From Paenibacillus massiliensis subsp. panacisoli DSM 21345 (GTDB lineage: Bacteria > Bacillota > Bacilli > Paenibacillales > Paenibacillaceae): a stretch of DNA of 64,000 nt. The notes beneath the pieces are model-generated. The model had not been told where the DNA came from, did not search any database, and saw only the letters and a list, made by a program, of their open reading frames with translations. The translations under genes and the position numbers were made by a program. Shown in pieces: positions 1-8,302 of the stretch. Within the stretch, counting starts at the first letter, position 1, and each line of letters starts with the position of its first letter. The stretch covers positions 434,001-498,000 of the forward strand of contig NZ_AUFO01000001.1 in assembly GCF_000426545.1 (NCBI RefSeq). The letters are read 5' to 3'.

Positions 1-228
1 GTATGTATATGAAAATTTGCGTGTCTTGACCCAATGAGCAACCTGTGCATATTCGATCCCGGCGGCGTTGCTTAGTTCTTCTGTCGTCGCCTGCGGATGC
101 TTCCATAAATAATCGGTGCAGAAATCAAGCTTGCGGTCCTTATCCGAGCTGCAGTTCTGGCAGAGGTTGCGAGGATTTCTACGAAATATGGAACCACATT
201 CAGGACAGTTCATTGTCTGTAACTCCAT
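1..228 (-). CDS. Zinc-ribbon plus helix-turn-helix protein, partial (cut by window edge)
   Basis: The frame is open from an ATG at 228 (minus strand) to the window edge, giving 76 residues with no stop, so the C-terminus is missing. AAGGA lies about 9-10 bases before the ATG. The N-terminus has two CxxC pairs, CPEC (Cys8, Cys11) and CQNC (Cys23, Cys26), a typical zinc ribbon. A segment around residues 45-70 (ATTEELSNAAGIEYAQVAHW) resembles a helix-turn-helix. This layout recalls the YvyF/TIGR03826 flagellar-region proteins of Bacillus, but no flagellar genes are visible here. Function is unknown and the similarity is judged by eye. Confidence 0.6.
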   Translation of the reverse strand, partial: MELQTMNCPECGSIFRRNPRNLCQNCSSDKDRKLDFCTDYLWKHPQATTEELSNAAGIEYAQVAHWVKTRKFSYTY

Positions 229-541
229 AATAATCATTCCTTTGTCATGTCGGATTTGAGTCTATGGATATATAATACTATGACTTATTGACTATATCCA
301 CTAGTTATTTAGACTTAAGAACTATTTCTTTTGAAATAAACTAATTGCATATGGATCCTAGTGCCTATTTGTCGAGAATATTGGAAAGTAATATTTTCAC
401 AATGTTATAGTATTACCCCATTGTATTCCGATTATTCAGCAGATATGCTGTGTGAAGGTCTTTTCTACGGTGGGAAGTATGGATATAGACATGATCCAGT
501 ATTGGACTAGCTCAAATATATGAAGCGGGGGAATTAGTGAT
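229..541. other. Divergent intergenic region
   Basis: This AT-rich gap of about 310 bp separates the minus-strand zinc-ribbon gene from the plus-strand gene at 542. It holds one plus-strand promoter candidate (381-411) and presumably the minus-strand promoter near 255-300. I see no small gene in it. Confidence 0.6.
381..411 (+). promoter_or_regulatory. Candidate sigma-A promoter for the gene at 542
   Basis: TTGGAA at 381-386 and TATAGT at 406-411 are 19 bp apart. The -10 is preceded by TGT, giving an extended -10 that would compensate for the long spacer. Prediction by eye. Confidence 0.4.
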
Positions 542-964
542 ATGAATCATGAATGGACACCATCATTCGAAGTAGAGCTCATAGATGTCATACGACATAA
601 CAGCATCCATGCCTTGCAGGTGGGACAGCCCGAGGGTGTCGTAGTGAGTTGTCTGGGGGAGCCAGAACTGCCCGCTGCAAAAGTAAGTAAAAAATCGACG
701 ATGGTCCATTATACATACGGTAACGTTACAGTGATGGTAGAGCATGGGGATGTGATCGCAATGGATATTGATCTGCATGGCAATCGACAGAAGGTAGTGC
801 ATCCGGGGATAGTTGCTACATGGGGGTTGAAGGAATGGCAAAGCTTTGCTGGGGATCAAGGCTGGAGTCTGGAGCGTGTCCATGATATTGTCCAGATCCG
901 GGGGGAAGTCATTACTCTTGGTCTATCTCTTGATGGCAAAATAGGGATGGTATCCATGCGCTAG
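542..964 (+). CDS. Conserved-looking hypothetical protein, 140 aa
   Basis: The ATG at 542 follows a GCGGGGG stretch about 10 bases upstream. The product is soluble-looking, with no signal peptide or membrane segment. It has a central pattern of 'CLGEP ... HYTYGNVTVMVEHGDVIAMDIDLHG', meaning a Gly-Glu-Pro turn followed by alternating beta strands, as often seen in small immunity-type proteins of toxin loci. No toxin gene is visible beside it, so that idea is weak. It stands alone, followed by a terminator at 1061-1110. I do not recognise the family. Confidence 0.6.
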   Translation: MNHEWTPSFEVELIDVIRHNSIHALQVGQPEGVVVSCLGEPELPAAKVSKKSTMVHYTYGNVTVMVEHGDVIAMDIDLHGNRQKVVHPGIVATWGLKEWQSFAGDQGWSLERVHDIVQIRGEVITLGLSLDGKIGMVSMR

Positions 965-1060
965 TCAGTAGCAGGTTCGAGTGAAGTATGCCTTGCTCAC
1001 CGCTTCGACATGAACTAACGAAGTGATGAACCGATCTCATCTCATGGAGGTGATTACAAA

Positions 1061-1110
1061 GAGGTGTCCCAAGAGCCGTAGAATGGCTGCCTGGGACACC
1101 TTTGGTTTTT
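1061..1110. terminator. Probable bidirectional terminator
   Basis: AGGTGTCCCA pairs with TGGGACACCT around a loop of about 20 bases, and a T-rich tail ends near 1110. It lies between the convergent genes ending at 964 and 1167. Confidence 0.7.
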
Positions 1111-1166
1111 ACGTAAGCTAATCCTCGATCTTAAATTCCTATAGCTGCGCTGTAAACAAACTTCAC

Positions 1167-2387
1167 TTATGAGGCAGCTGCGTGTTCCCGCCTAGTCAAG
1201 CGTCGGTGGGCTATGAGCAGCAGGGGCAGTCCCAGCGCTGTCGTCAATGCAAGTGGGGCGAAGATAAGTAGGCCGTTATGTACTCCGACTCCATCAAGCA
1301 GGAGACCTCCCAGTATCGGGGCCAACACGTTGCCTATATTGTTGAAGCCAATAGTGCCAAAATAGGTGCCACGCCATTCCGGCTGGGCGATGCGGTCAAT
1401 TAGTACGTCCATCATCGTGAACATGAGCACCTCACCAACGGTAAACAAGACGACACCAAGCATCAGCACAATTAACCCGCTTGCCGTACCGAAGACGAGC
1501 AGACTGGCGGCTACGCAAAGATTACCCAGGATTAGGGGAATAACAGGCGGGAATTTACTCGCTGCCTTGACCACTGGATACTGAACGACAAGGACGGTAA
1601 TCGCATTGAGTGTCAGCATGTAGGAGAAGAGGCGGGTGCCGTCCTCAAACAGCGGACTGGTAGCGAGATATTGCGCCAAGGTTGAGCTAAAATGACCGTA
1701 GCCAAGCACGCAGAAGACCGTGCCGATCAGAATCGGCAAGAACACTTTGTCACGGCTGGTTGTACGTAATGCTTCTCGGATGCTTGGAGAGCTGCCAGTC
1801 TTAGCGGTAGCGACAGGAACTGCATGGGATCTGAATTGGATAAAGATGACCACTCCATAGACAATATAAATCAATCCAGCGATCATAAAGGGAAATGTGG
1901 ACTGTGCGGAGCCTAGGGCCACGCCAAGGAGCGGACCGAACACAACACCTAGATTAATGGCAAAATACCGCAGGTTGAATACGAGCAGCTTCTTATCCTT
2001 GGGTGTGACATCTGCCAGCAATGCACGTGATGCGGGTTCGAATACCGAACGACACAAGCCATTCAAGGTATTCATAATAAAGAAGACCCACAAATGCTGT
2101 GCTGCAGCAAAGCCAAAGAACACGCATGCCCAGACGAATACGGAGATGAGCATGACTTTTTTGCGTCCGATTCGATCGGAGACGTAGCCGCCATGAAAGC
2201 TTACCAATACCCCTGCGAGTGCACTGACAGCAACCGTAAATCCGGCCTCTGTAGCGGAGGTGCCAAGCACCTGAATCAAATAGATGGATAGAAAAGGGAT
2301 GCTCATGGATGTAACAAGTCTGCCAAAGATGGTGCCGACAATGATGGTCCAGGCTAATGGGTGGATATGACGCAAGGGATGTGACAT
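1167..2387 (-). CDS. MFS drug/metabolite exporter
   Basis: This predicted 12-helix major facilitator protein of about 406 residues would export a small molecule across the cytoplasmic membrane. The signature loop between helices 2 and 3 is visible as 'GGYVSDRIGRKKVML'. I place the start at the ATG at 2387 (MSHPLRHIHPLAW) because AAGGAG lies 12 bases upstream. A longer frame reaching 2546 would add 53 unusual residues and run across the divergent regulator's start at 2508. The gene is divergent from an SgrR-like regulator, which probably controls it. The substrate cannot be read from the sequence; by analogy with SgrR-SetA a sugar or drug is possible. Confidence 0.85.
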   Translation of the reverse strand: MSHPLRHIHPLAWTIIVGTIFGRLVTSMSIPFLSIYLIQVLGTSATEAGFTVAVSALAGVLVSFHGGYVSDRIGRKKVMLISVFVWACVFFGFAAAQHLWVFFIMNTLNGLCRSVFEPASRALLADVTPKDKKLLVFNLRYFAINLGVVFGPLLGVALGSAQSTFPFMIAGLIYIVYGVVIFIQFRSHAVPVATAKTGSSPSIREALRTTSRDKVFLPILIGTVFCVLGYGHFSSTLAQYLATSPLFEDGTRLFSYMLTLNAITVLVVQYPVVKAASKFPPVIPLILGNLCVAASLLVFGTASGLIVLMLGVVLFTVGEVLMFTMMDVLIDRIAQPEWRGTYFGTIGFNNIGNVLAPILGGLLLDGVGVHNGLLIFAPLALTTALGLPLLLIAHRRLTRREHAAAS

Positions 2388-2507
2388 GACGTAGGGGTTC
2401 TCCTTCTGCTGAATGATGTATATAATTGTAACGAGAAAAGAGGGCAATAAAAGTGTAAACATGATATTAATCATTTCACCTTTTATTCCTGGCGAAAGGG
2501 TGGACAG

Positions 2508-4328
2508 ATGGATCCTTACGAGGCACATTTTATCAAATTGGCACACACACTGGGGGGACCCATGCTGTCAGATGAGCATCCCCATCCAGCCATACCTGTC
2601 ACGATTGAACAGCTCAGCGAATTATTGAATTGTTCGTCTCGCAACGTGAAGATCATCCTTCGCCGCTTAGAGGATATGCGTTACATTCACTGGACACCAG
2701 GGCGTGGAAGGGGACATATATCGCGTCTTCAGCTCCTTCGCACCCCCAATGAGGTCATTACTGATGCATTTCACACCAAGCTCAAGCAGGGAAATATTAA
2801 GGCGGCGATTGATCTGATAGGCAGATCTGAGCTGGATGATGGTCGTAGAGAGCAACTATGGCTTGCTTTCCATGCCGAGATGGGTATGACCCATCAAATG
2901 ACCGCAGCAGGTGGAACCGATGTACTCCAGATGTCTCGATATCGAAGATTGGAACAATTGGACCCGGCATTAGTTTATACAGCTTTCGAAGCCTATTTGC
3001 TGGAGCAAGTATGCAGTACGCTGATCAGTTATGATGCGGATAGCATGCGTTTCCAGCCCAAGCTCGCTCATCTCTGGGAGCATAATGAGGATTATACGCG
3101 CTGGACCTTTTATTTGCGCAAGGGAGTCCAGTTTCATAACGGTAAAACCTTCACCGCTGAAGACGTAAAGTATACCGTGGAAAGATTGCAAGGGAGCTAT
3201 GGCTCTGGAACCTGGCAGTTAGAACAGCTTGAACGTGTGGAGATTCATGGGAGCCATTGCCTGAGTCTGATCTTTGCCTCGCCCAATCGAATGCTTTTGC
3301 ATTGTGCTGCAAGCTTCACGATGAGCATATTGCCTCTGGGCTCGGACCCCCGGGTAAGCTTGATTGGAACAGGACCCTTTTGCATTACGAGTCTTACGAA
3401 CACGGCACTCAGGCTCACCGCCTACGATTCCTATTTCGGGTACAGACCGCTGCTTGATGAGGTTAACATCTGGTTCCTGCCGGATGTAGCTGTCCAGGAT
3501 CGGAGATACCAGCTGGTAGACCGTGATATGACGCACGATGGAACTGGAAGTTTGGCGGAGATGAAGCAGTCAAGCGAGCTTTCTTTTGAATACCAATCGG
3601 GTGGGTGCAGGTATCTGGTGTTCAACTTCAGGAGAGAGGGGCCCCAGCATAGAGCAAGCGTTCGTGAGGCCATTCGCTGTATGTATGACCCTGCACTGCA
3701 AATGCAGGAATTAGGGGGGAGCCGCTTGTCTCCAGCCTTCAGCTTCCTGCCGTGGAGGAGTCTCGCTATGAATTCGGAAAATGGCAGGCCCAATAGGCTG
3801 GAGGATGCCAGAAGGCTGCTTCAGGAAAGTGGTTATGCGGGGGAAGAGCTTCGTCTGGCTTATAAAATGCTGGAGAAAGAATCCATTGAGGAGGCCGAGT
3901 GGCTGCGCCAGCGCTGTGAACAGATCGGTATTTGCCTGACACTGCTTCCCTTCGAGACTATAGATTTCGCATTTCTGCTGGGTCAGGCTGACCTCGTATT
4001 GGCTGAAGAAATGCTAGAGGAGGACTGGGAATGGGGACTGATCAATTTTTTCAAGACCCAATACAATTCTATGCATCACTTATTGGACGATGCACGTATT
4101 CAGATGATCGAGAAGATACTGGAGGGCTACTCACAATATTCCGAGACCCAGCGGCATGACCTGCTGTATCAGGTGGAAGAGCATATTCAGGAGCATAACT
4201 GGCTGCTGTACGGCTGCCACCTAAGCAAAAAAGCCCTTTATTATCAAGGGCTGCAGGGCTTGAATACTACGAATTTCGGTTACCTGGATTTCTCCAAGCT
4301 ATGGATCAAATCGCCAGAAAGGATCTAA
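2508..4328 (+). CDS. SgrR-family transcriptional regulator (HTH plus SBP_bac_5 domain)
   Basis: This 606-residue protein has an N-terminal winged-helix region (about 1-110, 'ITIEQLSELLNCSSRNVKIILRRLED' type). A large solute-binding-protein domain of the oligopeptide/nickel type follows (about 150-600), with the usual 'LRKGVQFHNGKTFTAEDVKYT' block. SgrR-type regulators use the binding-protein domain as a cytoplasmic ligand sensor. The ATG follows AAAGGG with 7-base spacing. It is divergent from the MFS gene, the standard layout for a local regulator and its target. There is no signal peptide, which argues against a secreted transport component. Confidence 0.85.
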   Translation: MDPYEAHFIKLAHTLGGPMLSDEHPHPAIPVTIEQLSELLNCSSRNVKIILRRLEDMRYIHWTPGRGRGHISRLQLLRTPNEVITDAFHTKLKQGNIKAAIDLIGRSELDDGRREQLWLAFHAEMGMTHQMTAAGGTDVLQMSRYRRLEQLDPALVYTAFEAYLLEQVCSTLISYDADSMRFQPKLAHLWEHNEDYTRWTFYLRKGVQFHNGKTFTAEDVKYTVERLQGSYGSGTWQLEQLERVEIHGSHCLSLIFASPNRMLLHCAASFTMSILPLGSDPRVSLIGTGPFCITSLTNTALRLTAYDSYFGYRPLLDEVNIWFLPDVAVQDRRYQLVDRDMTHDGTGSLAEMKQSSELSFEYQSGGCRYLVFNFRREGPQHRASVREAIRCMYDPALQMQELGGSRLSPAFSFLPWRSLAMNSENGRPNRLEDARRLLQESGYAGEELRLAYKMLEKESIEEAEWLRQRCEQIGICLTLLPFETIDFAFLLGQADLVLAEEMLEEDWEWGLINFFKTQYNSMHHLLDDARIQMIEKILEGYSQYSETQRHDLLYQVEEHIQEHNWLLYGCHLSKKALYYQGLQGLNTTNFGYLDFSKLWIKSPERI

Positions 4329-4385
4329 GGTCAAGGGATTTAGCGTATACGAGTGTAAGTATCCATAATCATAGCATGAGACTAA

Positions 4386-5102
4386 TCAGATTCGGCAGAT
4401 CTCCTTCGGGCAGAGCTCACAGTGGCAGATGCCCTGAAGATGCTCCAGGTCCTTGATCACAATCATGCCACCTTCGTATTCCACGGCATCTTTCTTGCGC
4501 AGATCGCTCAGCATCCGGTTCACGCTTTCCCGCGTAGCCCCAATCATATTGGATAAGTCCGTATGGGTAATCTTCTTATTAATAATGATATGATCGCCAT
4601 GAGGCTCACCATATGTGTTATAAAGACGGATTAAAGTTGAGCACAGGGCTCCTGGCTTACCGTAGAGCATGAGATCACGAAATTTGGTCTGAGTGATGCG
4701 GTGATGGGAGCCCATCCATTTCATGAAATCAATAGCAAAATCACAGTGCTGGCAGATTAATAGCTCCAAATCGGTATGATCCAGTACACCTACCTCACTA
4801 TCCTCCAGCACTTCGGCGGAGAAGGTATGTTTGGTGCCAAAGAACGGGTCAGCCTGACCGATCAGGTCCCCATCCTGATGCATGTACAGTATCAGCTCTT
4901 TGCCTTCATCGGTAGTCTTCGTGATCTTCACACGTCCTCGTTTAATATAGAACAATTTATCTGAGGTATCGCCCTCCCAGAATAAATGAGAGCCCTCAGG
5001 AACTGTTCGATCTTTCATCACGGACAGCAGTCGAGTCATATTCACATCCGATATACATCCAGTATTGCCTTTGTTCAGTGTCTGTAAGTTAGGGTTGCTC
5101 AT
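4386..5102 (-). CDS. fnr: Fnr, anaerobic Crp/Fnr-family activator
   Basis: This protein of 238 residues has an N-terminal cyclic-nucleotide-like sensor fold (about 25-145) and a C-terminal HTH ('HTDLSNMIGATRESVNRMLSDL', about 180-201). At the extreme C-terminus the order Cys228-x2-Cys231-x4-Cys236 matches the [4Fe-4S] ligands described for B. subtilis Fnr. Asp143 ('FRDLMLYGKPG') sits where that protein uses an aspartate as fourth ligand. I chose the ATG at 5102, preceded by AAAGGGG, over an in-frame ATG 42 bases upstream. It is divergent from adhE, whose upstream region carries two Fnr boxes. It should activate fermentation genes when oxygen is absent. Confidence 0.93.
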   Translation of the reverse strand: MSNPNLQTLNKGNTGCISDVNMTRLLSVMKDRTVPEGSHLFWEGDTSDKLFYIKRGRVKITKTTDEGKELILYMHQDGDLIGQADPFFGTKHTFSAEVLEDSEVGVLDHTDLELLICQHCDFAIDFMKWMGSHHRITQTKFRDLMLYGKPGALCSTLIRLYNTYGEPHGDHIIINKKITHTDLSNMIGATRESVNRMLSDLRKKDAVEYEGGMIVIKDLEHLQGICHCELCPKEICRI

Positions 5103-5239
5103 GTTCCATTTCCCCTTTGTAATGAAATGCAGAATTAAAATCATGTATCTGCAAGTTCAGTATTTCAAATTAATTATATACCCTTTAGTTCAACTTGGGT
5201 GGGAAGAACTGGCGTGAAAAGTGGCGAATTTTCAAACTT

Positions 5240-5255
5240 TGTGAACCATTTCACT
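5240..5255 (+). promoter_or_regulatory. Distal Fnr box upstream of adhE/fnr
   Basis: TGTGA-ACCATT-TCACT differs by one base from the TGTGA-N6-TCACA consensus. Its centre at 5247.5 lies exactly 42 bp upstream of the proximal box. It could also act on the divergent fnr gene, whose best -10 (TATAAT on the minus strand, 5178-5173) lies about 75 bp away. Confidence 0.75.
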
Positions 5256-5281
5256 AAAAAAAGATCAAAATTGAATTAGAT

Positions 5282-5324
5282 TGTGAAAAAAATCACATAA
5301 TAAGATAACTTCCTGTGTTACGAT
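5282..5324 (+). promoter_or_regulatory. Class II Fnr-dependent promoter of adhE
   Basis: A perfect Fnr box, TGTGA-AAAAAA-TCACA, occupies 5282-5297. An extended -10, TGT-TACGAT, lies at 5316-5324, predicting transcription from about 5331. The box centre (5289.5) then falls at -41.5, the classical activating position. There is no -35 hexamer, as expected for an activator-dependent promoter. Confidence 0.85.
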
Positions 5325-5373
5325 CAGTGCGTAGAAGAGAGAGCAACTACTATAAACATGGAGGATGAGGAAC

Positions 5374-7989
5374 ATGGCTGTAAAAAATGAAGTCACGAAG
5401 GCAGCAGAACCAACTGCAGAGCAGTACATCCAAAAACTGATTGATCGTGCGAATAAGGCACAGCAAGCATTCATGGAAATGGATCAGGAGCAGATCGACA
5501 AGATCATTCAGGCAATGGCCCTTGCAGGACTGGATAAGCACATGTATTTGGCTAAGCTGGCTGTGGAAGAGACTGGCCGCGGGGTCTATGAAGACAAGAT
5601 CACGAAGAACATGTTCGCTACAGAATATATCTATCACAATATCAAGTATGACAAGACAGTAGGTGTCATTGAAGATAACGATTTTGATAGCTTCCAGAAA
5701 ATTGCTGAGCCAGTCGGTATAATCATGGGAATTACGCCAGTCACGAATCCGACATCCACAACCATGTTCAAGGCGCTCATCTCAATAAAGACACGGAACC
5801 CGATTATCTTTGGCTTCCATCCATCCGCTCAGGAATGTAGTAAGGAAGCAGCCCGCATCCTGCTTGAAGCAGCAGTGAAGCACGGAGCTCCTGCAGATTG
5901 CATCCAATGGATTGAAGCACCGTCCATGGACAAAACGAACTCCCTCATGAATCACCCTGACGTTGCACTGATACTGGCAACCGGTGGCTCCGGGATGGTT
6001 AAGGCAGCATATAGCTGCGGTAAGCCAGCACTTGGCGTAGGGCCAGGTAACGTACCTTGCTTTATTGAGAAGACAGCAGATATCAAGCAGGCCGTAACTG
6101 ATCTGATTCTGTCGAAGTCCTTTGACAACGGTATGATCTGTGCTTCCGAGCAGGCTGTCATTATCGAAGAACCCGTCTATGATCAAGTAAAACAATTAAT
6201 GATAGCGAACGGCTGCTATTTCGTAAATAAAGAAGAAGCTGCGAAGCTCACTGGCGGAGCTATGAACGTGGAGAAATGTGCAGTGAACCCTGCGATCGTA
6301 GGTCAATCGGCTATGAAAATCGCAGAGCTGTGCGGCATCACTGTTCCAGAGGGAACCAAGATTCTCGTAGCGGAGCTGGAAGGCGTAGGCACCAAATTTC
6401 CTCTATCCGCTGAGAAATTAAGCCCTGTACTGGCTTGCTACCGTGTCAAGAGTGCAGAGCAAGGCATCGAACGCGCTGCTCAAGTTGTTGAATTCGGAGG
6501 CATGGGACACTCCTCGGCGATCCACTCGAACAATGATGAAGTCATTCAGAAGTTCGCGAACCGCCTGCAGACGGGCCGGATCATCGTTAACTCGCCTTCC
6601 ACGCATGGTGCGATCGGCGACATTTACAACACGAATCTACCATCCCTGACTCTGGGCTGCGGCTCCTACGGACGGAACTCGACCTCGTCGAACGTATCGG
6701 CTGTCAATCTGATCAATGTGAAAAGGGTGGCTAAACGTACCGTGAATATGCAATGGTTCAAGATTCCTGACAAAATCTATTTCGAGAAAAATTCGACGCA
6801 ATATCTGGCTAAAATGCCTGACATCACACGGGTAGCGATCGTAACTGACCCTATGATGGTCAAACTCGGCTATGTAGATAGAGTGACGCATTATCTGCGC
6901 CAGCGTCAGACGCCTGTAGCTATCGAAGTATTCTCTGAAGTGGAGCCAGATCCATCGACAACGACTGTGAAGCGTGGAACAGATATGATGAATCGCTTCC
7001 AGCCTGACTGTATCATCGCACTCGGTGGTGGTTCGCCAATGGACGCTGCGAAGGGCATGTGGCTATTCTATGAATATCCAGATACTGATTTCCATAACCT
7101 GAAGCAAAAATTCATGGATATCCGCAAACGGATCTACAAATATCCGCGTCTGGGCCAAAAAGCCAAGTTCGTAGCGATCCCTACAACATCGGGAACAGGC
7201 TCGGAGGTAACATCGTTCGCGGTCATCACTGACAAGGAGCAGGGCAACACCAAGTATCCGCTCGCAGACTATGAGCTGACTCCAGATGTAGCGATCATAG
7301 ATCCGGTATTCGTATACTCCCTGCCGAAGACGGCTGTTGCTGATACAGGTATGGACGTTCTGACACATGCGATTGAAGCTTATGTGTCTGTCATGGCAAG
7401 CGACTATACCGATGGTCTGGCGATCAAGGCGATCCAACTGGTGTTCCAATACCTGGAGCAATCCGCTCTGACTGGCGACAAGCTCGCTAGAGAGAAGATG
7501 CACAATGCTTCCACGCTGGCAGGTATGGCGTTCGCCAATGCTTTCCTGGGTATTAACCATAGCTTGGCGCACAAATGGGGCGGTCAATATCACACTGCGC
7601 ATGGACGTACCAACGCAATCCTGATGCCGCACGTCATCCGCTACAACGCGAAGAAGCCGACCAAGTTCGCTTCCTTTCCGAAATATTCGAGCTTCGTAGC
7701 TGACGAGCGTTATGCAGAGATCGCTCGCATTCTGGGGCTGCCTGCACGCACGACAGAGGAAGGCGTAGACAGCTTGATTGATGCCATCCGCAAATTGAAC
7801 AAGACGCTTGGAATCGAGGAGTCGTTCCAGCAGCTTGGCTTCGATGCCAAGGACTTCGAATCCCGTGTGGATTATCTGGCTGATCGTGCATTTGAGGACC
7901 AATGTACAACAGCGAATCCAAAGCTTCCGCTTGTATCGGAATTGGCGGATGTATACCGGAATGCCTTCTACGGACGTTTCAATAAATAA
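5374..7989 (+). CDS. adhE: Bifunctional aldehyde-alcohol dehydrogenase
   Basis: AdhE (871 residues) reduces acetyl-CoA to acetaldehyde and then ethanol, regenerating NAD+ during fermentation; the enzyme forms long filaments (spirosomes). The N-terminal half is a CoA-acylating aldehyde dehydrogenase with the nucleophile in 'DNGMICASEQ' (about Cys256). The C-terminal half is an iron-dependent alcohol dehydrogenase with the GGGSPMDAAKG nucleotide loop and the histidine-rich metal region 'GINHSLAHKWGG'. I chose the ATG at 5374, with GGAGG 9 bases upstream; the in-frame ATG at 5365 lies too close to that site. It is followed by a hairpin at 8029-8060 and then pflB, which has its own Fnr promoter. 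Confidence 0.96.
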   Translation: MAVKNEVTKAAEPTAEQYIQKLIDRANKAQQAFMEMDQEQIDKIIQAMALAGLDKHMYLAKLAVEETGRGVYEDKITKNMFATEYIYHNIKYDKTVGVIEDNDFDSFQKIAEPVGIIMGITPVTNPTSTTMFKALISIKTRNPIIFGFHPSAQECSKEAARILLEAAVKHGAPADCIQWIEAPSMDKTNSLMNHPDVALILATGGSGMVKAAYSCGKPALGVGPGNVPCFIEKTADIKQAVTDLILSKSFDNGMICASEQAVIIEEPVYDQVKQLMIANGCYFVNKEEAAKLTGGAMNVEKCAVNPAIVGQSAMKIAELCGITVPEGTKILVAELEGVGTKFPLSAEKLSPVLACYRVKSAEQGIERAAQVVEFGGMGHSSAIHSNNDEVIQKFANRLQTGRIIVNSPSTHGAIGDIYNTNLPSLTLGCGSYGRNSTSSNVSAVNLINVKRVAKRTVNMQWFKIPDKIYFEKNSTQYLAKMPDITRVAIVTDPMMVKLGYVDRVTHYLRQRQTPVAIEVFSEVEPDPSTTTVKRGTDMMNRFQPDCIIALGGGSPMDAAKGMWLFYEYPDTDFHNLKQKFMDIRKRIYKYPRLGQKAKFVAIPTTSGTGSEVTSFAVITDKEQGNTKYPLADYELTPDVAIIDPVFVYSLPKTAVADTGMDVLTHAIEAYVSVMASDYTDGLAIKAIQLVFQYLEQSALTGDKLAREKMHNASTLAGMAFANAFLGINHSLAHKWGGQYHTAHGRTNAILMPHVIRYNAKKPTKFASFPKYSSFVADERYAEIARILGLPARTTEEGVDSLIDAIRKLNKTLGIEESFQQLGFDAKDFESRVDYLADRAFEDQCTTANPKLPLVSELADVYRNAFYGRFNK

Positions 7990-8028
7990 TACAAGGGTAA
8001 TGCTGTTATATACAGCCATTCCCATATG

Positions 8029-8060
8029 GCTCAGCTCTCCTGTGAAGGGGAGCTGAGCTT
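8029..8060 (+). terminator. Probable adhE terminator hairpin
   Basis: GGCTCAGCTCTCC pairs with GGGGAGCTGAGC over a 6-base loop. The T tract after it is poor (TTGTTG), so termination may be partial. Confidence 0.55.
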
Positions 8061-8093
8061 GTTGCGTAAGCAAAGGGAGGAATTTTTAATATT

Positions 8094-8136
8094 TGTGATT
8101 TTTGTCACATACTCAACTGTATCATTAATCTACAAT
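8094..8136 (+). promoter_or_regulatory. Class II Fnr-dependent promoter of pflBA
   Basis: A perfect Fnr box, TGTGA-TTTTTG-TCACA, is at 8094-8109 and a -10 TACAAT at 8131-8136. The predicted start is about 8143, putting the box centre (8101.5) at -41.5, the same geometry as at adhE. Confidence 0.87.
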
Positions 8137-8142
8137 GAAGTT

Positions 8143-8302
8143 GTAAGACAGATCCCACCGAACACACTAAGGTTGCTGATTGAACCATGTATTCACATCT
8201 CTAGGAATGTGAAAACAGGCACATGAAGGCGGGATCGTTGACAACGGGTATTACACCTTCAAAGCCCGAAGTCATAACAGACAACTAAACGGAGGGATTC
8301 AC
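8143..8302 (+). other. pflB: Long structured leader of pflB
   Basis: About 160 bases separate the predicted start site from the pflB ATG. They contain a hairpin TTCACAT / ATGTGAA (8192-8213, 8-base loop) and a small hairpin CGTT-GAC-AACG further down. No open frame with a good ribosome site is visible apart from pflB's own GGAGGG. Confidence 0.45.

Noticed and set aside
2388..2546. N-terminal extension of the MFS exporter
   Set aside because: It would overlap the divergent SgrR-like gene start and place a good ribosome site inside the gene.
7063..8073. Long minus-strand open frame opposite the 3' end of adhE and its terminator
   Set aside because: It lies antisense to a certain adhE gene, has no ribosome site or recognisable family, and arises from codon bias.
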